From Chitinophaga varians (GTDB lineage: Bacteria; Bacteroidota; Bacteroidia; Chitinophagales; Chitinophagaceae), in assembly GCF_012641275.1 (NCBI RefSeq), contig NZ_JABAIA010000003.1, positions 868,001-932,000 on the forward strand: a stretch of DNA of 64,000 nt, written 5' to 3'. Under the pieces are notes generated by a model. It did no database searches. It had not been told where the DNA came from and saw only the letters and a program-made list of their open reading frames with translations. Below, one piece after another: positions 47,401 through 54,917 of this stretch (positions are counted from its first letter, which is position 1; the number at the start of each line of letters is the position of its first letter). Made by a program: the position numbers and the translations under genes.

Positions 47401-48236
47401 ATGCCGCTGTATAAAGTGATATTGCTGTTGCCCGCACTTTGCTGTGCTGCTACGTCCCAGTTCAATGCAGATAGTACTTCGTCAGCTGTTGCTTCACCGG
47501 TGAAGCCGGTGTTGCCGGTAGCCAGGATATCGCTGCTGCTGTCGGCATACCAGCCGGTTACCATATAGCTGAGCGCGGTGGTTTCCGGTACACCATTTAG
47601 CGGGTCATAAAAAGAAAGGACGCCGGCATTAAACTGCATGTACCCGCAGAACTCCTCATTGCCGGGACCGAGCGCGGTCATGAACATGTTTTGGGGGTAG
47701 GCTTCCTGCCAGCCCGGCATCTCAAAAGCCTGGCCCATGTTAAGGTAGTACGATTGAGTGTCTGTATTGCCATTATCGTCAAAAGGAGCCAGGGGAAAGT
47801 TTTTCCTGTTAGGGTCATTGCTGGCGGCCCAATTGTTTTTTACGGTTTCGCTGATAATAAAATTACACCAGTTATTATCTTGTTTTACATTAGGGCAATC
47901 TGCCTCCAGTATCCATGATTGTCGTACATTATTGCCGCCGGGGTCCCTGTATATGCGTACAATGAGCCAGCGGTTAGGAATGAGGGGGAAATCGCTGGTA
48001 CTATCGGACTTGCCTACACGCAGCGAGCGCGGTAGTGTCCAGTGCAGGTATGCACCCGGCCCCGGCAGGGTATTGTTGTCATCCAGGTCAAAGGCGTCGG
48101 GTTCGGGAGAAGCCCAGGAATCGCCGCTCATGACAGGATAATTGTAGGACCACAACCTGAAATCATCCCGCTTCAGAAGGGCAGGATTGGCGAGCAGTAC
48201 ATCAAGCGTTATGGGAACTATGACAGGAGCGTTCAT
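44424..48236 (-). CDS. Core protein 4 of the ten-gene unit, 1270 aa, unknown function
   Basis: Large protein that I cannot assign to a named family. ATG 48236 (MNAPVIVPITLDVLL) is chosen because it lies 11 bp after the upstream stop; the longer frame to 48437 would run back into that gene. Near the N-terminus it has PGAYLHWTLPRSLRVG followed by PNRWLIVRIYRD, a phrase I recall from large uncharacterised proteins of actinobacteria and myxobacteria. The middle is mixed alpha/beta with W-rich helical stretches (DLNAVWWKYHYAEANY); later parts hold RGGEFYFTQLAIYDKFGRRYDL and a beta-rich C-terminus (SFSWEGFTLTKATATANFNRYPISLHDGYLQF). No signal peptide, transmembrane helix or catalytic motif was seen. 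The cassettes follow 18 bp later, so it is probably a structural partner of them. Confidence 0.8.
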   Translation of the reverse strand: MNAPVIVPITLDVLLANPALLKRDDFRLWSYNYPVMSGDSWASPEPDAFDLDDNNTLPGPGAYLHWTLPRSLRVGKSDSTSDFPLIPNRWLIVRIYRDPGGNNVRQSWILEADCPNVKQDNNWCNFIISETVKNNWAASNDPNRKNFPLAPFDDNGNTDTQSYYLNMGQAFEMPGWQEAYPQNMFMTALGPGNEEFCGYMQFNAGVLSFYDPLNGVPETTALSYMVTGWYADSSSDILATGNTGFTGEATADEVLSALNWDVAAQQSAGNSNITLYSGMSFNLPWDKNASTPPANDELENLRADDISVCVANTGLEAFSTLVATQLEHSLDQQTTIELLRAFQFDLLPALNNKNGHQLIAERIQQAWFNSKFGGNRWQIVPASNDPQTAPVTKNQQIPDSDAAWLEQLNKDQQSLDDALTLLSSLQWDLNAVWWKYHYAEANYDPQDAWPGVSSDQLSPYLDPQNADKTLGLVLAQLKIVNALLPKVPQPRQGIANSQQALQQGINDFAQNKNITPGFVLKSVAQPRYWLPNNPNILISGISPDPLVDPETALVVRLPAQLIKSFTVASTQIDASTLGNIIPALSDTQVLPANVQDIYTEFFLVDPANAAQIAVKTGLSQQTVYSTMQAHDKTAYNNGVLPQTDLSEWRQKWQPVYMEWQLTHIAVPFAWKTSPGDQHSTPNWSFNGTDYEMIASPQGAQTSYTVSGRAALSTHTQMTLGARLKAYARQYDDDALNDLWDEINKTDQWRFLSQELAYTNDYLTQRDRKLYRKPHNDSFNYENQTLKFSKVMGYYDTTSIPPFDTPSFAQGQVNAIPAITGGGPSPYPFHQIRGGEFYFTQLAIYDKFGRRYDLIQSTGGGISDYHSYPLMVDSAFSIEHQLSANITAPFQVPPRILQPARLNMLLADYRDKTNILGLNTGVNPVCGWVVVNHIDRSLLLFFPDGSNAGEIMVMAGTQGSHVQWTPPPHNNVNTLGDVTSRSKQLGAFVTALTGKSATAFQAFLKAIDSTLWTIDPLGKRTNQDLSFFIGRPLALTALTLQLKLNAQPLQSQDWPFPTGEITPNPNIPAMEDCPFDIRFGDQASQEDGVIGYFKNENYDQFNCVVTPDNSDNYLQQIGPLNSNNGNYIQLTFGDSNPTYVTVLADPRASIHAFSGILPIKEVQLPEQFVDKPLSAMDITFRAGPILSAVQLSDTANGTPPYPNALTYLPVSARYGTWTWWQSTVANPGTAEASFSWEGFTLTKATATANFNRYPISLHDGYLQFITDQDPQ

Positions 48237-48247
48237 GTTGACTGATT

Positions 48248-50545
48248 TTAAGATTGACTTTGGAATACGACTGCTTCCGTTGATTTCATCATCTGCAGGG
48301 CGAAGGTGCCGGAAGTTAAGGCCCCATTGGGAGGAGGGGTGTTGTTTGCGCTCATAGCGCGCTGCAACGTTTGTACGAGGCCGTTGTTCTCTCCAGGCGA
48401 CAGGTTCAGCACATGACTGCCCGCCGCCCGCATACAAAGCTGCTGCAATCCGTTCAGGTCCCGGATAGGCACGCTTCCCATTTGTTGCCCCAGCGCATTG
48501 CTGCCGGGAACTACATTTCTGATCACTGCCTCTCCTGCATCATTCACGCCAAAGCAAAGGCTTTCCTGTGGCTCACTGAAGGTTACGTTGTCGGGGACTT
48601 CATCGAATATGCATAACAGCAGGTTAGGGGCCAGGAGGTCTGTCCGGATAATATTGAGAGATTTATCGTTTGCGTCTTTAGCACGTATCGTGAGGGTAGG
48701 CCATGCTTTCACCATGTTGGACCGTAGCAGGAAGCCGCTCATCACATCCGGCGGTGTTGTGTCCAGTATATGCCTGCCTGTTATCTGCTGCCGTATTCCT
48801 TTTACCTTTTGCTGTGCGGCCTGTTGGATGACGGGAAGTGCCAGGTCATGCAGCATTTTGGCTTTGCTGCTGTCGATACCGAAGCTCATGGCGCCATCAA
48901 TACCGGCGCTCAGCCAGTTCTTGTCTACATAGAAAAAACGCAGCGACTCATCAGGTAGCATGCGCAGATCGGCCACCATTTTGCCGAAAGGAACCGGGTA
49001 AAGTAGCTGGAATCTGGCCATCCAGTCAGATAGCTCGTCAGAAATGCTTGCTACTATCTGTTGCAGGCGTTCCTGTACGTCGCTGCGCAGCAGGAATGTA
49101 GCCAGCATCTGTTGCGGATCTGGCGGTACGGCTCTTGTCTTTACGACATTAGCTGGTGCCGCCTGTTTTTGCGTGGCGGTGTTGCCGATGGCGGCTATCA
49201 GTTGCGGAGTGATGATGCTTTGCAGCCTTTCTTCTACGGTTTCATATGGATCGATATCTGCGATGGTTTGTTGTGCAAAATAGGGAGAAGTGGACCGGTG
49301 CAGCAGCTTATCGACTATCAGGTTCAGCTGTTTCCTAAACTCCTTTACTTTGCTCATAAAATCTGCATCCGCCAGTGCTATTTCTCTGCCTGTTTCCCAG
49401 GCTGCGGCCAGCGTTACATCAAATATGCCATGCGTTTGGTCGAAAATCAGTGCTGCATCAGCGGTGTTGTAGTGAGCAGTGGATGGTGTGGGCAGCAGCG
49501 GCGCCAGTGGTCCGCGGTACCAGGCAAAAGTGCTTTCTCCGCTGCGGGTTTGCCAGGGCAAGGGAAGGTACCCATCGCTGATGCGCTTACGTACGGCGGC
49601 ATTGGCGTCTGTATTCCTGTCTGCCGGTATAGGCAGCCGGAGCCACAACAGTGACGGATCTGCATTGTTGTTTATCACTTCTGCTGCTACGAGGTTTTCT
49701 GCCAGCTTGCCGAAACTATAGCCCGTATCCGATTGGGATTGAAAGGTCCAGCTGGCAAGGCTCAGCAGGGATACGCTCTGGTAACTGCTCAGGTCAGCGT
49801 TTTTATGCAGGTAGTCCTTCATTCCCTCCAGCGATACCAGGTGTACAATGTTTTTTACCTTCCCCTGCTGGCCGTCGGGCGGCGTCAAACAGAAACGGTT
49901 ACACGCTACCACAGAAAATAGTCCATGCTCATTCAGCCCTCCGATGGCGCTGTTGCCGGTATTGATCCTGCGGATATGCGAGAGGTAGAGCAGTTCGTCA
50001 AGCATCGGTACGTTTGCCTGGAAGGTAGCGGTAGACATACTGATCGTTTTACAGCTGCCTTTAGGATCGATGTCATCTTCCCGCGTAAGCTGGGGCTGAA
50101 GCACGCCGGTCTGCCCCTGTAAAAAATCTCCTATTGTGGTAGTGGTAGATTTATCGTCAGTGTTGTCACCGGTATTCAACTCTTTTTCTTCAAATACCAT
50201 CAATGCCAGCCAGGGCGTTTCCCTGTTGGATTCGTCCACGGCTCTTTCCCATGGTAGTTCCGCATCTTTAAGTACAATATTGGGAAGTACCTCGTTGTAT
50301 CTGCCTGTACTGCCTGGCACAGGGTACATATTGATGACCTGGGTCTTATCAATAAAAAACTGTGGTGCTGTTACCATGAAATCCTGGGTAACACTTACAC
50401 CATCGTCGTCCAACTGGTTAGTACTATACAGTGGTTGCTTGACGGTAATATGGTAGTTGCCGGCTTCCAGGGCGGGAATGTAGTTGTCATACAACTCAAG
50501 GTCGCCCACAGGGATATCATTGGTAAAATCTTTTTGGTGTTTCAT
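48248..50545 (-). CDS. Core protein 3 of the ten-gene unit, 765 aa, unknown function
   Basis: Unassigned protein. ATG 50545 is chosen; a TTG six bases upstream would overlap the previous gene's stop. The N-terminal region has beta-strand phrases (AGNYHITVKQPLY, DFMVTAPQFFID) leading into YNEVLPNIVLKDAELPWERA and PWLALMVFEE. The C-terminal half is helical with LRMLPDESLRFFYVDKNW followed by SAGIDGAMSFGID. I remember both phrases from conserved bacterial proteins of unknown function that sit beside large proteins like the next gene, but could not check. No export signal or enzyme motif. It begins 2 bp after the DUF6603-like gene and ends 11 bp before core protein 4, so translation is probably coupled and the products may form one complex. 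Confidence 0.8.
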   Translation of the reverse strand: MKHQKDFTNDIPVGDLELYDNYIPALEAGNYHITVKQPLYSTNQLDDDGVSVTQDFMVTAPQFFIDKTQVINMYPVPGSTGRYNEVLPNIVLKDAELPWERAVDESNRETPWLALMVFEEKELNTGDNTDDKSTTTTIGDFLQGQTGVLQPQLTREDDIDPKGSCKTISMSTATFQANVPMLDELLYLSHIRRINTGNSAIGGLNEHGLFSVVACNRFCLTPPDGQQGKVKNIVHLVSLEGMKDYLHKNADLSSYQSVSLLSLASWTFQSQSDTGYSFGKLAENLVAAEVINNNADPSLLWLRLPIPADRNTDANAAVRKRISDGYLPLPWQTRSGESTFAWYRGPLAPLLPTPSTAHYNTADAALIFDQTHGIFDVTLAAAWETGREIALADADFMSKVKEFRKQLNLIVDKLLHRSTSPYFAQQTIADIDPYETVEERLQSIITPQLIAAIGNTATQKQAAPANVVKTRAVPPDPQQMLATFLLRSDVQERLQQIVASISDELSDWMARFQLLYPVPFGKMVADLRMLPDESLRFFYVDKNWLSAGIDGAMSFGIDSSKAKMLHDLALPVIQQAAQQKVKGIRQQITGRHILDTTPPDVMSGFLLRSNMVKAWPTLTIRAKDANDKSLNIIRTDLLAPNLLLCIFDEVPDNVTFSEPQESLCFGVNDAGEAVIRNVVPGSNALGQQMGSVPIRDLNGLQQLCMRAAGSHVLNLSPGENNGLVQTLQRAMSANNTPPPNGALTSGTFALQMMKSTEAVVFQSQS

Positions 50546-50547
50546 AA

Positions 50548-53500
50548 TCAATTGGTTTGTTCCATCGGAATGTCAATAAACAGACTGTTGACGGTAGCGC
50601 CCATCTGTAGCATGTTGTCGTTGCTCCCGGAATAGAGCTGGTCCTGTTGCAGCTCGGCATACAGCGTATTCCGTGCAGCCGCAAGCGTTGTTCCGATCGT
50701 GCTGATATCCGTTAAGGTGCTGCCGCTTGTTTGTGGCGTATAGTCGTCGGAGTAAGTGTGGGCTTTGCTTAGCGGGTTCTGTGGATTATCTTTTTGGGAG
50801 ATATAATCCATTAGCAACAGCCGCATTTCCACAATCCCAAAAGTACTGCCAGGTGTTGAAACCGGGCCGGTAACAGTATAACCGGTGAGTTGCTGGCCCA
50901 GCGTATCTGCGGAAGGAGTAACAGGCGCCTGTACAAATTGTCCGTTATCAATAATGGGAGGCCCCCACAGCGTGGCAGCGACATTAGCACGGTTGGCAGT
51001 AAAGGTCCATCCGTCAATGTCCACCTGGACAGCGCCGTTAGCGGTATCTTTTGTGATGGTTACATTGTGTTCCGCTGTAGCCGAGGTAATATTCATGGGG
51101 CGGATGTTGATGCTGGACGCACCCTCCACCCGCTGTTGGCCGTCATTGCCGTAAGTAAGGCTGGTAGCGGGAATGCAGCTCTTGGTAGTGAATTGCAACC
51201 TGCCTGCTCTCACGAACCATACTTTTGTGGTAGGCGGATTGTTGGTCGTATCGCCATTGTGGATGATCTGACCGGTGGCGTCTTTCTCCAGTATTTTTGA
51301 CAGTCCTTTATTGGCGATGATGGTATAACGGTCCTGAGGCGCGGGCAACAACTGTTTAAATTCCGTCCAGTCAAGTGGCTGCTGGTTTGCATCCGCAGCG
51401 CTGTCGGAGCCAAACCGGATTTGAAAGGTGACAAAAACAACATGAATCCGCACAAGGCCCCCAATAGGCGGTCCCCACATATCCAGCGAAGCACCGATAC
51501 TCGCACTGAGTGTTTTGTGAATGAACCATACATGAATGGTCAGCGATACGCCGATTTCCACCCATATATTTGCTACAAACGTTAATGGATGCCAGGTGAC
51601 CAGGAAGTTGGCGCCTGCATCAAACCAGGCGCTCAGGGCGCCGGACTGGTATTGTGCCTGCAAACGCCCGCCGGCCATGGCACAGGAGGGCGTAAAGGCA
51701 AAGTAAGCCCCGCCCTTGATCGACACGTCGCTGGATACCTGCCAGTTAAATCCCAGCCGGGCCACCTCGGGATAATAGCTGGGCACTTTAAATGCCGGGT
51801 GATAACCGCCTGCGGTTACTACAAACTGGCCGGCGTTGGGGTTGTCGCCATACCAGAGATAGAAGGCAAAACCACCGGTAATATGACAATCTTTCGTTAA
51901 TACAAATGAATTGCTGGTAAGGCTTGCGGCAATTCCCAGGAAACCTTCCTGTGGCTGTAGCACCGCTGACATCTGCAGTTCGATAAATACCAGTCTTTCA
52001 TTGTCTATGGCTTTTTGTGGCAGGGTAAGCCAGGACAGCCCCAGCAGCGAGAACTGCATATCCCTGCCTAATTCTGCTGTCAGCAGCAGTTCGCCATTAA
52101 TAATTTCAAATGAGTTGAATACAATGCCCACTGCCGCCCAGTAGTCTCCACTGCGCGGACTTACCCATTGTTTAGTTGTTCCATCTTTACCCGCTTTTTG
52201 TCCTTCAAGTATTTCCAGGGTGTTAAGGGCGATATCTTTCTGGCTGTCTGTTTGTGGGGCGTCGACAGTTAGTAGTGGAAAGCTCTGTACCTGGTTAAAA
52301 GCAGGCAGGGTGAGTGTCCTGTTATAGCCCAATCCGCCCATTAATCCGGAGATCATAAAGAATGGCGGTCCACCCGGAGGGAAGTCGGCATTTAAAAAAA
52401 TAAAGAAAGACGCCGTACCATCGGTCATCTGTGCATAAGAACCCAATGCTGCAAGCCCGAATTGCTGTATTTTGATGATCAGTGCGCCGTCAAACTGGAG
52501 AGACACGTCCTGCGCCAGTTGACTGTCTGGAATACGTATCAGTGCGCCATCTATTGTGAAAGAAGCGGAAGTGAAGTCAAAACTGAGGCCGTCCAGGCTG
52601 AACGAAGGTGTGAATGCGCTCAGGGAGGTGCCTATGCCCAGCCCGCCCAGTGCGGCGTTAAAAGGCCCTACGGTCATAGACCCATTGATAATGCCGTAAA
52701 TGACCTGGTCTTTAAAGGTTAACGCGATAGAGTCGATATAGAGTGGTCCAAGGTTTTTTCCGATGTTGATGGTATAGGCTGTATTGCCGGAACTGCTGTC
52801 GGCGTCTTCAACGGAAAAGTTGAACCTGCTCATAACTGCCTTGAAGTCCGGAGAATATGCCAATACGGGCAAGGTGATGGGAATATCAGTCCCAATCAGT
52901 GTAATATCAAAATAAAAAGAGATGCCTGCCGGAGGGCTGGAGGGCAGGTCGGACGGTAGGTCTTGGGGAGGAATGTTTTGTGGTGATTGGGAAGTGATAA
53001 TCAGATATCCCTTTTTTAATATGAAATCTCCTGTCAGCTCACTGCCAACCAAAGGAATATGTGTGCCTACGTCAAACGTAGGATTGAGGTCAAAGCCGGC
53101 CATCGCAATAAACTGCCATTTATCTTCGATCTTTTCACCAACGAGGTGGAAGACGCCGGTAATTCCATTGTAATTGAGAGCGCCGTCTATAGAAAGTTTG
53201 CCTACAGGGTTGTTGTATGTAATGTTGATTTCTGATAGCAGAATTTCAGGTAAAACGGTAAGGTCGATATTTATATCAGAGAAGATGCTGACCAGGAGGT
53301 CCGTAAGTGGGATATCCTGGGCAGTGCCGGTAAACACGATGTTGCTGCTGCCCAGTGTGATATCTACGTTCAGCAGGGACTCGCCAACATTGATATGCGC
53401 ACTGAGATTATAGGAGGTAATATTGTTGGAATGGGTAATGACCAGCGCGAACTTCGTATGTACCTGTACATCGAAAAGATTTATGTCCAGTTCTCCGTAA

Positions 53501-54876
53501 CAAACACAGCTATAGTCATCACCGGCCGGGTCTATATTCAGTGAAAAATCGTCGAAGGTCAATTCCAGCAAATCATCGGATATTGTGATGCCGGGTTCCA
53601 GCTCGTTTATCAGATCATTAAAGGAGATAATGTCCGGATAACTGGCAGTGATGGAATCAATCTGCCACTGACCATTAGTGTTGGTGTTATCGGAGGTGCT
53701 GATGTCAATTGTGCCAATAAAGTCACTGGTAAATGTTTTTAGCGGAATTTTTGCGGCCATCGACATATGCACATAGGCAGCAGGCGTGGTGTCGGGACTG
53801 ATGAGACGGAAATTCAACTGGAAATTGCTAAGTGTAAATAGCCCGAGCGGCATTGTAACACCCTGTTTTGTATATACCATGAACTTTACTTCCCGGACTT
53901 TAAAGTCAGGCGAAAAAGTCAGCGATAGACCGGCTTCAAAGGAAATGCTGTCAAATACGCTGATGAGGGTGGCCGGAACAAAATTTTCAAAATGCCAGGA
54001 CGGCCCGTTGATCAGGGCTGTGGCAATACTGCTGTCACTCAGCTGACTTAACGATGTTACCGTTTGTGCGTAAGCTGTGTGTGGGGTGCAGCTTACAGTT
54101 ATAACAAGGGAGGAGGTGCTGTCCAGTTGGAACAACAAATCGAAGTGTCCATCGGTAGCTAATAACCCCATATGTATTTTCTGAATAAAGCCGGAGGGAG
54201 CAGTGGTTTCAATCTTTAGCTGCAGCCCTTCCAGCTTAAGGCTCTTCAGAGAAATGGTGTCAGCAAGGGGCACCCACAAGGTCATGACCGGATAGGCGTA
54301 ATTGCCGGTAAGATCAACAGCACCATACAATCTGAGGTTATCAGAAATAGAGGTGCCAAGTATGTCCGGCAATTTAGGTATCTGGCTGACGTTTGTCAGG
54401 CAGGAGAAGTTAAGTCCTAAAGCAAGGGGTATCTGCCCGCTTGCTGATACCTGATAAGCAGATTGGGGTGTAGTGCTATAAATAAAACAGCTGTCTGATA
54501 ATGTGGTTAGTAAGGAGAAAGGTTTGATAGTAAGACGTGGAAAAGAGTCTGTCCAGGTCCAGGATGCGGGCAAAACCAGTTGGAGGATAATATTTACAGT
54601 GTCATTTGTTACGGTAAAGACGAGTTCCTTCACCGGCATCGCTGTTTGGTTCAGCAGGTCTGTCTGCCCTGCCGTAATGGTTACGGAGTTGCCGTTTGCA
54701 TCAGGTATATCGCTGGTATTGAGTTGTTTGATGGTTACATACCGGGATGATGGGAGGCCCACCATGCCCTGCATGGTTGATACCTGCTTGTCGCTCAGGT
54801 AGTCGGTGTTCAACACTATCTGCTGGCTGGCTGCGGTGTCTGACCTGAGTTTGGCGATGAGCTGGGTGATGTCCAT
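50548..54876 (-). CDS. Core protein 2 of the ten-gene unit, 1442-aa DUF6603-like beta-rich protein
   Basis: Very large protein made mostly of short alternating strands. Roughly residues 1-720 are repeats of amphipathic strands with low sequence complexity (many Ser, Thr, Asp, Ile, Leu). From about residue 750 onward it matches my memory of DUF6603: FFMISGLMGGLGYNRTL, FLGIAASLTSNSF, YHPAFKVPSYYPEVARLGFNW, GGAYFAFTPSCAMAGGRLQA, AWFDAGANFLVTWHPL and DMWGPPIGGLVRIHV. DUF6603 has no known function. The glycine-aromatic strand pattern could form a barrel or a long beta-sheet scaffold, but there is no signal peptide, so an outer-membrane role is not supported. It lies 41 bp after the first gene and is followed by the next gene at 2 bp. 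The DUF assignment is from memory; existence of the gene is firm. Confidence 0.82.
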   Translation of the reverse strand: MDITQLIAKLRSDTAASQQIVLNTDYLSDKQVSTMQGMVGLPSSRYVTIKQLNTSDIPDANGNSVTITAGQTDLLNQTAMPVKELVFTVTNDTVNIILQLVLPASWTWTDSFPRLTIKPFSLLTTLSDSCFIYSTTPQSAYQVSASGQIPLALGLNFSCLTNVSQIPKLPDILGTSISDNLRLYGAVDLTGNYAYPVMTLWVPLADTISLKSLKLEGLQLKIETTAPSGFIQKIHMGLLATDGHFDLLFQLDSTSSLVITVSCTPHTAYAQTVTSLSQLSDSSIATALINGPSWHFENFVPATLISVFDSISFEAGLSLTFSPDFKVREVKFMVYTKQGVTMPLGLFTLSNFQLNFRLISPDTTPAAYVHMSMAAKIPLKTFTSDFIGTIDISTSDNTNTNGQWQIDSITASYPDIISFNDLINELEPGITISDDLLELTFDDFSLNIDPAGDDYSCVCYGELDINLFDVQVHTKFALVITHSNNITSYNLSAHINVGESLLNVDITLGSSNIVFTGTAQDIPLTDLLVSIFSDINIDLTVLPEILLSEINITYNNPVGKLSIDGALNYNGITGVFHLVGEKIEDKWQFIAMAGFDLNPTFDVGTHIPLVGSELTGDFILKKGYLIITSQSPQNIPPQDLPSDLPSSPPAGISFYFDITLIGTDIPITLPVLAYSPDFKAVMSRFNFSVEDADSSSGNTAYTINIGKNLGPLYIDSIALTFKDQVIYGIINGSMTVGPFNAALGGLGIGTSLSAFTPSFSLDGLSFDFTSASFTIDGALIRIPDSQLAQDVSLQFDGALIIKIQQFGLAALGSYAQMTDGTASFFIFLNADFPPGGPPFFMISGLMGGLGYNRTLTLPAFNQVQSFPLLTVDAPQTDSQKDIALNTLEILEGQKAGKDGTTKQWVSPRSGDYWAAVGIVFNSFEIINGELLLTAELGRDMQFSLLGLSWLTLPQKAIDNERLVFIELQMSAVLQPQEGFLGIAASLTSNSFVLTKDCHITGGFAFYLWYGDNPNAGQFVVTAGGYHPAFKVPSYYPEVARLGFNWQVSSDVSIKGGAYFAFTPSCAMAGGRLQAQYQSGALSAWFDAGANFLVTWHPLTFVANIWVEIGVSLTIHVWFIHKTLSASIGASLDMWGPPIGGLVRIHVVFVTFQIRFGSDSAADANQQPLDWTEFKQLLPAPQDRYTIIANKGLSKILEKDATGQIIHNGDTTNNPPTTKVWFVRAGRLQFTTKSCIPATSLTYGNDGQQRVEGASSINIRPMNITSATAEHNVTITKDTANGAVQVDIDGWTFTANRANVAATLWGPPIIDNGQFVQAPVTPSADTLGQQLTGYTVTGPVSTPGSTFGIVEMRLLLMDYISQKDNPQNPLSKAHTYSDDYTPQTSGSTLTDISTIGTTLAAARNTLYAELQQDQLYSGSNDNMLQMGATVNSLFIDIPMEQTN

Positions 54877-54917
54877 TGTCAGTTGTTTTTAGAGAGGGAT
54901 GAGCAACGATCTTTTAG

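Noticed and set aside
48237..48437. N-terminal extension of the 1270-aa core protein
   Set aside because: Runs back into the coding region of the 765-aa gene; ATG 48236 sits 11 bp after its stop.
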